NCBI RefSeq assembly: GCF_036206005.1 | Contig: NZ_CP108143.1 | Location: 4,307,501 to 4,371,500, forward strand | From: Streptomyces sp. NBC_00178 | Lineage (GTDB): Bacteria > Actinomycetota > Actinomycetes > Streptomycetales > Streptomycetaceae | Reading direction: 5' to 3' | Length of the DNA stretch: 64,000 nt | In this document: one piece after another, positions 45,431 through 53,738 of the stretch | How the letters are laid out: every line of letters starts with the position of its first letter | How positions within the stretch are numbered: the stretch's first letter is position 1 | The notes under the pieces: generated by a model | The model's database searches: none | Told to the model about the DNA's origin: nothing | The model's input: the letters and a program-made list of their open reading frames with translations, nothing else | Made by a program: the position numbers and the translations under genes

Positions 45431-45509
45431 GTCCGCGCACGGGCGAGCCGCAGCGCCCAGGCCGCCGTGGTGGCGGCCTGGGCGCTGCGGCTGTGACCCG
45501 TGCGCGGAC
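45431..45509. terminator. Very long hairpin between sensor kinase 1 and the response regulator
   Basis: An inner perfect 21-bp stem (45446-45466 with 45472-45492, loop GTGGT) is extended by an outer perfect 13-bp stem (GTCCGCGCACGGG with CCCGTGCGCGGAC), separated only by CG and GTGA. Together 34 bp. It should stop or strongly reduce read-through from the kinase genes into the regulator gene, or protect the kinase mRNA end. Confidence 0.85.
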
Positions 45510-45517
45510 CGGTGCTC

Positions 45518-46873
45518 TCAACCCCGCCAGGGGAGTTCGGCCGTGACCGTCGTCGGACCGCCGGCGGGGGAGTCGACGACGAGGACGCCGTCGACCGCGT
45601 CCAGCCGCTCCGTCAGGCCGGCGAGACCGCTGCCCGCCGACGCGTCCGCTCCGCCGTGTCCGTTGTCGGTGACTTGGAGCATGAGGCGGTCGGTGGTGCG
45701 CCAGACGTCGACGGTGGCGCGGGTGGCGTGGGCGTGTTTGCTGATGTTCTGGAGGAGTTCGGAGACGGTGAAGTAGGCGATGCCTTCGATGGCCTGGGCG
45801 GGGCGTGCTGTGAGGTCGACGGTGACGTCGACGGGGACGGTGCAGCGGGAGGCGATGGCGGAGAGTGCTGCGTCGAGGCCGCGGTCGGTGAGGACGGCGG
45901 GGTGGATGCCGCGGGCGAGGTCGCGGAGTTCCTGGAGGGCGACTTTGACCTCTCCGTGGGCTTCGTCGACCATGCGGGCTGCTGCTTCGGGGTCGTGGCC
46001 GAGTTTTTCCTTGGCGAGTCCGAGGTCCATGGCGAGGGCGACGAGGCGGGCTTGTGCGCCGTCGTGGAGGTCGCGTTCGATGCGGCGCAGGTCGGCGGCG
46101 GCGGTGTCCACGACCACCCCGCGATCCGACTCCAGCTCCGAGACACGGGTCGCCAGCCGGGACGGGCCGAGCAGCCCCCGCACCATCAGGCGGTCCACGG
46201 AGGCCAGGCCGCGGATGATCCACGGCGTGACGAGGACCAGCACCAGCCCGACCGCGGCGGTGGCCGCCAGTTCGAGGGACGAGTCGAGGTAGACCTGATG
46301 CGTCCGGTCGCCGTACAGCTGGATGCCCTCGACGCCCACGTACGCCGGGAACACCCAGTGCCACAGCGGATAGGTGAACGCGGCCCAGCCGTACGTCCAG
46401 AACGTCACCGCCACGGTGAACGCGAACACCGCCCACGGCATGTGCAGCAGCGCGTAGAGCAGATGCCGCCAGGACACCCCGCTCCTGAGCACCGCCCCGA
46501 CCCAGGACATCAGGCCGCCGGTACGGCCGCGCACCGGGGCGGGCTCGGCGACGTCCAGGCTCAGCAGCGCGCGTGCGCGGCCCCGCTCCATCACACCGAA
46601 GCCGCGGCACATGACCAGACCGGCCGCGAGGATCGGAATGCCGAGGAAGGTGATCAGCATGCCCAGGCCCAGCGACGTCATGGTCACCGCGACGCCGAAC
46701 AGGACCACGCTGATCGGAAGGCTCAGAAGCAGATGGGCCAGCTCGCGCCAGGTACGGCCCTCGAAGGGTGCCCGCAGCGGCGCGGGCAGGAAGTGCTTCG
46801 CCGGCGGGTCGCCCCCCGGCCCGGCGGCGGGCCTCTGGCGGTCCCGCGCGTCCGGTCCGTATGCCGTGGCCAT
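45518..46873 (-). CDS. Sensor histidine kinase 1 (HisKA_3 type, Streptomyces sensor domain)
   Basis: The product (451 aa) has a membrane sensor region with about five hydrophobic helices (residues 35-215), then the HisKA_3 H-box RRIERDLHDGAQARLVAL with the phosphorylated His, the N-box SELLQNISKHAHATRA, and the G-box in DNGHGGA and GLAGLTERL. Residues 245-409 are encoded by a 493-bp stretch identical to that in kinase 2. ATG 46873; the longer frame upstream is not conserved. It should signal to the LuxR-type regulator downstream. Confidence 0.93.
   Translation of the reverse strand: MATAYGPDARDRQRPAAGPGGDPPAKHFLPAPLRAPFEGRTWRELAHLLLSLPISVVLFGVAVTMTSLGLGMLITFLGIPILAAGLVMCRGFGVMERGRARALLSLDVAEPAPVRGRTGGLMSWVGAVLRSGVSWRHLLYALLHMPWAVFAFTVAVTFWTYGWAAFTYPLWHWVFPAYVGVEGIQLYGDRTHQVYLDSSLELAATAAVGLVLVLVTPWIIRGLASVDRLMVRGLLGPSRLATRVSELESDRGVVVDTAAADLRRIERDLHDGAQARLVALAMDLGLAKEKLGHDPEAAARMVDEAHGEVKVALQELRDLARGIHPAVLTDRGLDAALSAIASRCTVPVDVTVDLTARPAQAIEGIAYFTVSELLQNISKHAHATRATVDVWRTTDRLMLQVTDNGHGGADASAGSGLAGLTERLDAVDGVLVVDSPAGGPTTVTAELPWRG
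45648..46140. repeat. 493-bp perfect direct repeat, copy A (inside kinase 1)
   Basis: Identical base for base to 47368-47860 (offset 1720). It covers the H-box and most of the ATPase domain. Identity stops abruptly at both ends, where the kinases diverge. Confidence 0.97.
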
Positions 46874-47213
46874 CAGAGGCGTCCGTCCGTTTCTTCTGGG
46901 CGGGGACTCCCCGCGGGCCTGTACAGCGGCTGACGTACCAAGACTGCTGCGCGGAGGGGTGCCGCACCATGAGGGCGCTCTCCGTATCCGGCAGGGGGTT
47001 TTCCCCACCACCGCGCACGGGCCGTCCCGACAGCGGCCAGGGGACGGCGCCGGGGTGTCATCGCGGCACCGGGGATCGCCGGACGGGCCTGGAGCCTCGA
47101 CGCGTCGCAGGGGGTCCCGGTGCGTGCCCCGGGTCTCGCGGCGCGGCCGGAGCCGGTGGTGCGGGTCGTGGGTCTCGCGGCGCGGCCGGAGCGGGCGGTG
47201 CGGGTTGTGGGTC
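46874..47213. other. Gap between the two kinase genes with 39-bp tandem repeats
   Basis: No supported gene. Bases 46985-47015 are T/C-rich and may hold a promoter for kinase 1. The right third is a 39-bp tandem repeat (47120-47221) that runs into the end of kinase 2. Confidence 0.5.
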
Positions 47214-47221
47214 TCACCGCG
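47120..47221. repeat. 39-bp tandem repeat, 2.6 copies
   Basis: Units at 47120-47158 and 47159-47197 share a 23-bp identical core (GGGTCTCGCGGCGCGGCC and more); a partial third unit at 47198-47221 contains the kinase 2 stop codon. Confidence 0.8.
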
Positions 47222-48401
47222 TCACCGGGGTGTCCGTGAGGTCGCGCCAGGGCAGCTCGGCGGTCACCGTCGTGGGACCGCCCTGCGGGGAGTCGACGAC
47301 GAACAGCCCGTCGACCGCGCCCAGCCGCTCGGCCAGTCCCGACATCCCCGTGCCTCCCTCCAGTCGTGCTCCGCCGTGTCCGTTGTCGGTGACTTGGAGC
47401 ATGAGGCGGTCGGTGGTGCGCCAGACGTCGACGGTGGCGCGGGTGGCGTGGGCGTGTTTGCTGATGTTCTGGAGGAGTTCGGAGACGGTGAAGTAGGCGA
47501 TGCCTTCGATGGCCTGGGCGGGGCGTGCTGTGAGGTCGACGGTGACGTCGACGGGGACGGTGCAGCGGGAGGCGATGGCGGAGAGTGCTGCGTCGAGGCC
47601 GCGGTCGGTGAGGACGGCGGGGTGGATGCCGCGGGCGAGGTCGCGGAGTTCCTGGAGGGCGACTTTGACCTCTCCGTGGGCTTCGTCGACCATGCGGGCT
47701 GCTGCTTCGGGGTCGTGGCCGAGTTTTTCCTTGGCGAGTCCGAGGTCCATGGCGAGGGCGACGAGGCGGGCTTGTGCGCCGTCGTGGAGGTCGCGTTCGA
47801 TGCGGCGCAGGTCGGCGGCGGCGGTGTCCACGACCACCCCGCGATCCGACTCCAGCTCCGCGATCCGGCGTTCCAGCTCGTCCGACGGCGACAGCAGCGC
47901 CCGGACCATCGCCCGGTCGGCGTTGGTCAGACCCCGCGCGATGTACGGGAGCACCGGCCAGAGCACGAACAGGCTCACCAGCGTCACCGCGAACGTCGCC
48001 ACGCCCCACGGCAGCCTGATGAACGAATACAGCAACGCCCGCCAGGCCACCGGGTCCTTCAGCGCCGTCCACAGCCAGCTGAAGAAGCCCCGCTCCCGCC
48101 GGCCGCGCACCACCGGGCTCGGCTCGTCGATCCGCACCCCGAGCATCCCCCGGGCCCGGCCGCGTTCGGCCCGGCCGATCCCCCGCGCACCCTGCAGCCC
48201 GAGGGCGAGCAGCGGCAGCCCGATCACGGTGACGGACAGCCCGGCGCCCACGCCGATGAGGAAGACGGTGTAGACGAACCCCGCGATCGCCGTCGGAAGA
48301 TTCACCAGGAGATGCGCGATCTCCTTCCACGTCCACCGGTCGAAAGCGAAGCGCGCGGGCGTCGGCCGGTCGTCGTCCGGCACGGAGGGGCTCATGGTCA
48401 T
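47214..48401 (-). CDS. Sensor histidine kinase 2 (HisKA_3 type, Streptomyces sensor domain)
   Basis: The product (395 aa) has four to five membrane helices in the first 155 residues, then the same HisKA_3 and HATPase core as kinase 1 (residues 181-345 identical at the DNA level) and its own C-terminus (GTGMSGLAERLGAVDG). ATG 48401 and ATG 48395 are both possible. It lies upstream of kinase 1 on the same strand and is divergent from the second nuo cluster, which it may regulate through the shared LuxR-type regulator; that is inference. Confidence 0.92.
   Translation of the reverse strand: MTMSPSVPDDDRPTPARFAFDRWTWKEIAHLLVNLPTAIAGFVYTVFLIGVGAGLSVTVIGLPLLALGLQGARGIGRAERGRARGMLGVRIDEPSPVVRGRRERGFFSWLWTALKDPVAWRALLYSFIRLPWGVATFAVTLVSLFVLWPVLPYIARGLTNADRAMVRALLSPSDELERRIAELESDRGVVVDTAAADLRRIERDLHDGAQARLVALAMDLGLAKEKLGHDPEAAARMVDEAHGEVKVALQELRDLARGIHPAVLTDRGLDAALSAIASRCTVPVDVTVDLTARPAQAIEGIAYFTVSELLQNISKHAHATRATVDVWRTTDRLMLQVTDNGHGGARLEGGTGMSGLAERLGAVDGLFVVDSPQGGPTTVTAELPWRDLTDTPVTR
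47368..47860. repeat. 493-bp perfect direct repeat, copy B (inside kinase 2)
   Basis: Second copy of the repeat at 45648-46140, without a single difference even at third codon positions. Confidence 0.97.
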
Positions 48402-48563
48402 ACACCCAGCGTGCCGGGCGGGACAGCCGCACGCCATGGGGTTCGTGGGTGAGGCGCGGTAGGGAAAACCCCACCCCTCGTCCGTAGGGGCCGCTCACCG
48501 TTCGCGCGAGGCCCCCCTCACCCTTTGTACGCATCCGTTGCTTACCGTCTCTTTAACAGGGCC

Positions 48564-48569
48564 TAGACT
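48564..48569 (+). promoter_or_regulatory. Candidate -10 box of the second nuo cluster
   Basis: TAGACT lies 48 bp before nuoA2. The best -35 (TTGCTT at 48538) has a 20-bp spacer, which is long. No Rex-type site is seen here, unlike in front of cluster 1. Confidence 0.3.
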
Positions 48570-48616
48570 CCCGTGCGTACAGACCGTCGAACAGGTTGAG
48601 GGAGCGAGGGACGGAC

Positions 48617-49018
48617 GTGGCGGACGTGCCGGGACCGACCGTTCTCGCGGCGGACTACTTCCAGAGCTACTCGGTGGTCGGACTGCTGGCCCTCGTCGGC
48701 GTGCTGTTCGTCGCCGCCGCCTTCGGCGCCGGCCGGCTGCTGAGGCCCGTGGTCCCGACGCCGGAGAAACTCCTCACGTACGAGTGCGGGGTGGACCCCG
48801 TGGGCGAGGGCTGGGCCCACACCCAGGTGCGCTACTACGTCTACGCCTTCCTGTACGTGATCTTCGCCGTCGACTCGATCTTCCTGTTCCCGTGGGCGAC
48901 GGTCTTCGCGGCGCCGGGATACGGGGCGACGACGCTGGTGGAGATGTTCATCTTCCTCGGCTTCCTGGCCGTGGGACTGCTCTACGCATGGAAGAAGGGC
49001 GTCCTCGAATGGGCGTGA
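48617..49018 (+). CDS. nuoA2: NADH-quinone oxidoreductase subunit A (cluster 2)
   Basis: The product (133 aa) has three helices and the NuoA motifs LTYECGVDPVGEG and FAVDSIFLFPWA. It is clearly diverged from the cluster 1 NuoA. The GTG start at 48617 follows GAGGGACGG; the open frame starts seven codons earlier. It begins a ten-gene operon to 59264. Confidence 0.94.
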   Translation: MADVPGPTVLAADYFQSYSVVGLLALVGVLFVAAAFGAGRLLRPVVPTPEKLLTYECGVDPVGEGWAHTQVRYYVYAFLYVIFAVDSIFLFPWATVFAAPGYGATTLVEMFIFLGFLAVGLLYAWKKGVLEWA

Positions 49019-49779
49019 CGAGCCGGCCGAACCCGGAAACCCCCGTTCCGCTGCCCGATCCGACGCTGCTGCCCGAGCCGAAGAAGCTCGGCGTGCTGTC
49101 CCGGCTCGCGCCCGAGCCGATGAAGGTGGTCCTCAACTGGGGCCGCCGCTACAGCCTCTGGGTCTTCAACTTCGGACTCGCCTGCTGCGCCATCGAGTTC
49201 ATCGCGGCCTCCATGGCGCGGCACGACTTCATCAGGCTGGGGGTCATCCCCTTCGCCCCGGGCCCCCGGCAGGCCGACCTGATGATCGTGTCCGGCACCG
49301 TCACGGACAAGATGGCCCCGGCCGTCAAGCGGCTGTACGAGCAGATGCCCGAACCGAAGTACGTCATCTCCTTCGGTGCCTGCTCCAACTGCGGCGGCCC
49401 CTACTGGGATTCGTACTCCGTGACGAAGGGTGTCGACCAGATCATCCCCGTGGACGTGTACGTCCCAGGCTGCCCGCCCCGGCCCGAGGCGCTCCTGCAG
49501 GGCATCCTCAAGCTCCAGGAGAAGATCGCCCGCGAGTCGCTCGCCGAGCGGTACGCCGGTGAGGGCACCGCACGCGCGTCGGCCGCAGCCCTGCGGAGCG
49601 GCCTCGTCGAAGCCCCGAAAGCCCCGAAGGCCCCTGAGACATCGGGGGCCCCTGAGACCTCGGGGGCACCGGAGGCACCCGGGACACCGGCGGACCCAGG
49701 GGCACCGGAAGCCTCGGGGACTCCCGGGACACAGGAAGCCCCGGGAACACCGGAGGCGCCGGGGGAGGAGCGGACGTGA
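49009..49779 (+). CDS. nuoB2: NADH-quinone oxidoreductase subunit B (cluster 2) with low-complexity tail
   Basis: The product (256 aa) keeps all N2 ligands: Cys59 and Cys60 (GLACCAIEF), Cys125 (GACSNCGG) and Cys155 (PGCPPRPE); Cys128 is extra. From about residue 195 a tail of APET, SGAPE and APGTP repeats follows, absent in cluster 1 NuoB. ATG 49009 overlaps the nuoA2 end by 10 nt; GTG 49015 with a GTGA overlap is the alternative. Confidence 0.94.
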   Translation: MGVTSRPNPETPVPLPDPTLLPEPKKLGVLSRLAPEPMKVVLNWGRRYSLWVFNFGLACCAIEFIAASMARHDFIRLGVIPFAPGPRQADLMIVSGTVTDKMAPAVKRLYEQMPEPKYVISFGACSNCGGPYWDSYSVTKGVDQIIPVDVYVPGCPPRPEALLQGILKLQEKIARESLAERYAGEGTARASAAALRSGLVEAPKAPKAPETSGAPETSGAPEAPGTPADPGAPEASGTPGTQEAPGTPEAPGEERT

Positions 49780-51410
49780 CCGCCGCCGAGACAGCTGCCG
49801 AGCTCTACGGCCGGCTGCCCGACGCCGCCGCGGACGTCTTCGGCCCGGAGGCCACCGCCGCCCGCGCCTACGACCTGCTGACCGTCGACGTCCCCGCCAC
49901 CGACTGGATCGCCGCCCTCGAAGCGGCCCGCGACCAGCTGGGCTGCACCTATTTCGACTGGCTGAGCGCAGTCGACGAGCCGGGCACCGGCTTCCGCGTG
50001 TGCGCCCACGTCGCGGCGATCGGCGAGGGCACCGTACGGCGCCTGCTGGTCCGCACGACCGTCCCGCACGACGCGGCCACCCTGCCGAGCGCCATCGGCG
50101 TGTACGCGGGGGCGGCGTGGCACGAACGCGAGACGCACGAGATGTTCGGCATCGGCTTCGACGACCACCCCCACCTCGTCCCGCTGCTGCTGCCCGAGAC
50201 CTTCGAGGGCCACCCCCTGCGCAAGGACTTCGTCCTGGCGGCCCGGGTCGCCAAGGCCTGGCCGGGCGCGAAGGAGCCGGGCGAGTCCGAGCACGGCGGG
50301 CCCAAGCGGCGCACGATGCTGCCGCCCGGTGTCCCCGATCCGAACGAATGGGGCCCGCTCAAGGGGCAGCTCCCGCCCGCCCCGGCCCGCCCGGCCAGGG
50401 GTGCACGCGCGACGGGCGACCGCCCGGTGCGCAGGGCGCGTACCGCGGGCGAGGGCTCGGCGGCGCAGCGACCGGCCGCCGCCCCCGACACGGCTCCGGG
50501 CGCGGAGCCGGGCGCGGCGGGGACCCGGGGTGCCGAAACCGCGGGTACGGCGGAGGCCCCGCGGACGGCGCCGCCCCGGCGGAGCCGCAGCGCTTCCCAG
50601 GGCTCCGCCAGCCAGGCCGCCGGCGCGGCTCCGGCACAGCAGCCGGCCGGGACGACGGGGCCGGACGCGGCGGCGCGTGCGGGCGGTGCGGACGCGGGTA
50701 CGACCCCGGGGCCGGATGGGTCGGTCGTGCCGGAGGCCGGCGCGACCGGCGCGGACACCCCGCGGCGCCGCGGGGAAGCCGCGCGCCCCAAGGGGGCCGC
50801 CGGCAGCGCCGACGCGCCCTGGCACGACGCACGCCCCGCGTTCGACACCACCCCGAAGCCGTCCGAGCGTTCGGCGGGCGCGGAACAACGGCCCGAACAG
50901 CCCGAGCGGTCGGAACAGCCCGAGCGGTCGGAGCAGTCGGAACGGCCGACCGTTCCGGAACCCGTGCAGTCACCGCAGCCGGAGACCGCGACGTCCCCGG
51001 AGCCGGAGCGGCCGCCTGCGCCGGAACCGCAGCGCGAGGCCACACCGGAGACCGAGAACGCGTCCGAGGCCGAGGCCGCACCGGAGACCGAGAACGCGTC
51101 CGAGGCCGAGGCCGCACCGGAGTCCGAGCCGGCGCCGGCAGTACGGCAACCGGACCCGGAGCACGAATCCGAGCGCGCGCCGGAAGGCGACTCCGAGCGG
51201 ACGCCCGCTCCCGAAACCGTTCCGTCCCCCGAAGCGGACCCCGCCCCCCGAACCACCCCGGCCCCTGAAGCGGACCCCGCGTCCGAACCCGGTCCCGCTC
51301 CCGGGGAAGACCCCGCGTCCGAGCCGGAACCGGATCCCGGTCCCGACTCCTCGTCCCGTAACGACCGCTCCACCGGTCCCGACCGTCCCGCCGGAGGGGA
51401 TACCGCGTGA
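49776..51410 (+). CDS. nuoC2: NADH-quinone oxidoreductase subunit C (cluster 2) with a ~340-residue disordered tail
   Basis: The product (544 aa) is more than twice the usual length. Residues 1-205 form a NuoC domain with WHERETHEMFGIGFDDHP near 115 and EGHPLRKDF. The rest is a Pro/Ala/Glu/Arg-rich low-complexity tail with repeats such as SEQPERSEQPERSEQ and a duplicated 12-residue unit (PETENASEAEAA). It is not a NuoCD fusion: no NuoD sequence is seen. It overlaps nuoB2 and nuoH2 by 4 nt each, leaving no room for nuoD. Confidence 0.92.
   Translation: MTAAETAAELYGRLPDAAADVFGPEATAARAYDLLTVDVPATDWIAALEAARDQLGCTYFDWLSAVDEPGTGFRVCAHVAAIGEGTVRRLLVRTTVPHDAATLPSAIGVYAGAAWHERETHEMFGIGFDDHPHLVPLLLPETFEGHPLRKDFVLAARVAKAWPGAKEPGESEHGGPKRRTMLPPGVPDPNEWGPLKGQLPPAPARPARGARATGDRPVRRARTAGEGSAAQRPAAAPDTAPGAEPGAAGTRGAETAGTAEAPRTAPPRRSRSASQGSASQAAGAAPAQQPAGTTGPDAAARAGGADAGTTPGPDGSVVPEAGATGADTPRRRGEAARPKGAAGSADAPWHDARPAFDTTPKPSERSAGAEQRPEQPERSEQPERSEQSERPTVPEPVQSPQPETATSPEPERPPAPEPQREATPETENASEAEAAPETENASEAEAAPESEPAPAVRQPDPEHESERAPEGDSERTPAPETVPSPEADPAPRTTPAPEADPASEPGPAPGEDPASEPEPDPGPDSSSRNDRSTGPDRPAGGDTA
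51044..51115 (+). repeat. 36-bp tandem duplication in the nuoC2 tail
   Basis: Two identical 36-bp units starting ACCGGAGACCGAGAACGCGT encode 12 residues each, in frame; a third begins and then diverges. Confidence 0.9.
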
Positions 51411-52372
51411 ACGACGTACTCGACGTCGCCCTCCGCCTCATCATCGTCTTTGCCGTGTTCATGGCGGCCCCACTCGTCGTGGGGCAGGCGGAGCACAAGG
51501 TGATGGCGCACATGCAGGGCCGCCTCGGCCCCATGTACGCGGGCGGGTTCCACGGCTGGGCCCAGCTCGTCGCCGACGGGGTGAAGTTCGCGCAGAAGGA
51601 AGACGTCGTACCGGCCGACGCCGACCGCCGGATCTTCCAGCTCGCCCCCGCCGTCGCCCTGCTCCCGTACCTCCTCGTGATCCTGGTCATCCCGGTCGGT
51701 CCCGGCGAAGGCGCGGTCGGCCAGGTCGTCGACGCGGGCATCTTCTTCGTGCTCGCGATCATGGGCGTCGGCGTACTCGGCTCGCTCATGGCGGGCTGGG
51801 CATCGGCCAACAAGTTCTCGCTGCTCGGCGGCCTCCGCACCGCCGCGCAACTGCTCGCGTACGAACTCCCGATGCTCCTCGCCGCCGCCTCCGTGGCCAT
51901 GGCGGCGGGCACCGTGTCGCTCCCCGGCATCCTCGACGCCTTCGAGTGGTGGTGGGTGCCCTGGCAGATCGTGGGCGCCCTCGTCTTCTTCGTGGCCGGG
52001 CTCGCCGAACTCCAGCGCCCGCCCTTCGACATGCCGGTCGCGGACTCGGAGATCATCTTCGGCGCGTACACCGAGTACACGGGCCTGCGCTTCGCCCTGT
52101 TCCTGCTCGCCGAGTACGCCGGGATCGTCGTCCTGTGCGGGCTGACCACCGTCCTCTTCCTCGGCGGGTGGCACGGGCCGTTCGCCGACGGGCTGGGCTG
52201 GGTCTGGACCCTCCTCAAGGCCGCCGTCCTCGCCTTCGTGGTCATCTGGCTCCGGGTCACCTACCCCCGTCTGCGCGAGGACCAGTTGCAGAAGCTCGCC
52301 TGGACCACGCTCATCCCCCTCGCCCTGGCGCAGATCGCGCTCACCGGCATCGTGAAGGTGGCGATCAACTAG
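51407..52372 (+). CDS. nuoH2: NADH-quinone oxidoreductase subunit H (cluster 2)
   Basis: The product (321 aa) has eight helices and the ND1 motifs QGRLGPMYAGGFHGWAQ and AELQRPPFDMPVADSEI, with the loop acidic residues kept. It lacks the C-terminal tail of cluster 1 NuoH. The GTG start at 51407 overlaps the nuoC2 stop. Confidence 0.94.
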   Translation: MNDVLDVALRLIIVFAVFMAAPLVVGQAEHKVMAHMQGRLGPMYAGGFHGWAQLVADGVKFAQKEDVVPADADRRIFQLAPAVALLPYLLVILVIPVGPGEGAVGQVVDAGIFFVLAIMGVGVLGSLMAGWASANKFSLLGGLRTAAQLLAYELPMLLAAASVAMAAGTVSLPGILDAFEWWWVPWQIVGALVFFVAGLAELQRPPFDMPVADSEIIFGAYTEYTGLRFALFLLAEYAGIVVLCGLTTVLFLGGWHGPFADGLGWVWTLLKAAVLAFVVIWLRVTYPRLREDQLQKLAWTTLIPLALAQIALTGIVKVAIN

Positions 52373-53037
52373 TGCCCCCGATCCCCGGCTCGGGCCTGGC
52401 CAAGGGCCTGGCCGTCACCCTGCGGACCATGACGAAGCGGACGGTCACCGCCCAGTACCCGGACGTCCAGCCCGAACTGCCGCCCCGTACCCGCGGTGTC
52501 ATCGGCCTGTTCGAGGAGAACTGCACGGTCTGCATGCTCTGCGCCCGTGAGTGCCCCGACTGGTGCATCTACATCGACTCCCACAAGGAGACGATGCCCG
52601 CTGCCGCTCCCGGCGGCCGTGAGCGCAGCCGCAACGTCCTGGACCGCTTCGCCATCGACTTCGCCCTCTGCATGTACTGCGGTATCTGCATCGAGGTGTG
52701 TCCCTTCGACGCACTGTTCTGGTCTCCCGAGTTCGAGTACGCGGAGACGGACATCCACGAACTGACCCACGAGCGCGACAAGCTCCGCGAGTGGATGTGG
52801 ACCGTCCCCGAACCGCCCGCACTCGACCCGGCCGCCGAGGAACCCAAGGAGATCGCCGCCGCCCGCAAGGCGGCCGAGAAACTCCAGGCCCAAGAGGCCC
52901 AAGAGGCCCAGGAAGCCGAGGGGTCCCAGGAGGCCCGGGGGACCGAGGACATACAGGCTGCCCGGGAACCCGGCAGGGCACAGCGCGCACCCGGGGCCCG
53001 GCCCGACCGGGCCCCGGAACAGGAGGGGCAGGAGTGA
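52372..53037 (+). CDS. nuoI2: NADH-quinone oxidoreductase subunit I (cluster 2)
   Basis: The product (221 aa) carries two [4Fe-4S] motifs: Cys51, 54, 57, 61 (CTVCMLCAREC) and Cys100, 103, 106, 110 (CMYCGICIEVC). After residue 165 comes a charged tail with QEAQEAQEA repeats. The GTG start at 52372 uses the last base of the nuoH2 TAG stop; no clear ribosome site is present, so coupling is likely. Confidence 0.92.
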   Translation: MPPIPGSGLAKGLAVTLRTMTKRTVTAQYPDVQPELPPRTRGVIGLFEENCTVCMLCARECPDWCIYIDSHKETMPAAAPGGRERSRNVLDRFAIDFALCMYCGICIEVCPFDALFWSPEFEYAETDIHELTHERDKLREWMWTVPEPPALDPAAEEPKEIAAARKAAEKLQAQEAQEAQEAEGSQEARGTEDIQAAREPGRAQRAPGARPDRAPEQEGQE

Positions 53038-53738
53038 TGTTCGCCGCCACGGCCGGACACTCCGGTTTCCTCTCACCGACGGGTGTCGAGATCGCCTTCG
53101 TCCTCGTCGGTCTCGCCACCCTCGGCGCCGCCCTGATCACCGTCACGACCCGGCAACTCGTGCACGCGGCGTTGTGGCTCGTGGCCGCCCTCGGCGGCAT
53201 CGCGGTGGAGTACCTGCTGCTGACGGCCGAGTTCATCGCATGGGTCCAGGTCCTGATCTACGTCGGTTCCGTCGTCGTCCTCCTTCTCTTCGGGCTGATG
53301 CTCACCAGAGCCCCCATCGGCCGTTCCCCGGACGCCGACTCGGGCAACCGGTGGATCGCCCTCGGCGTCGCCGTTGCCGCGGCCGCCGCACTGGTCTGGG
53401 TCGTCGTCGACGCCTTCCGGACCACCTGGATCGATCTGGACGGTCCCGCCCAGGGCTCCACCGAGGTCTCCGGTGAGTTCCTCTTCCGGCACTGGGTACT
53501 GCCCTTCGAAGCACTCTCCGTCCTGCTGCTCGCCGCCCTGGTGGGGGCGATCGTCCTGTCCCGCAAGGACCGGCAGGACCCGCAGTCGCCACCGAACCGG
53601 CAGCGTCCGCGGGGCACGCTGAGCCCGCAGGGCACCCGCACACGGCCGGCCGGCCGCGTCGGCCGGACCACGCAGCCGGGCCAGGATTCCGAGCACGGCG
53701 GGGGCAGCAGTGACGCCCACCGGGAGGACAAGAGCTGA
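53037..53738 (+). CDS. nuoJ2: NADH-quinone oxidoreductase subunit J (cluster 2)
   Basis: The product (233 aa) has five helices with WVQVLIYVGSVVVLLLFGLML, the family core, and a 55-residue polar tail. ATG 53037 overlaps the nuoI2 stop by one base, after GGAGGGGCAGGAG. Confidence 0.92.
   Translation: MFAATAGHSGFLSPTGVEIAFVLVGLATLGAALITVTTRQLVHAALWLVAALGGIAVEYLLLTAEFIAWVQVLIYVGSVVVLLLFGLMLTRAPIGRSPDADSGNRWIALGVAVAAAAALVWVVVDAFRTTWIDLDGPAQGSTEVSGEFLFRHWVLPFEALSVLLLAALVGAIVLSRKDRQDPQSPPNRQRPRGTLSPQGTRTRPAGRVGRTTQPGQDSEHGGGSSDAHREDKS

Noticed and set aside
45518..48401. Mobile element explaining the duplicated kinase core
   Set aside because: No transposase, terminal inverted repeats or target duplications; the repeat lies wholly inside two coding regions in the same frame.
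49776..51410. NuoCD fusion in cluster 2
   Set aside because: The long C-terminal part of NuoC2 is low-complexity and contains none of the NuoD motifs seen in cluster 1 (NMGPQHPSTHG, DPVMGGVDR).
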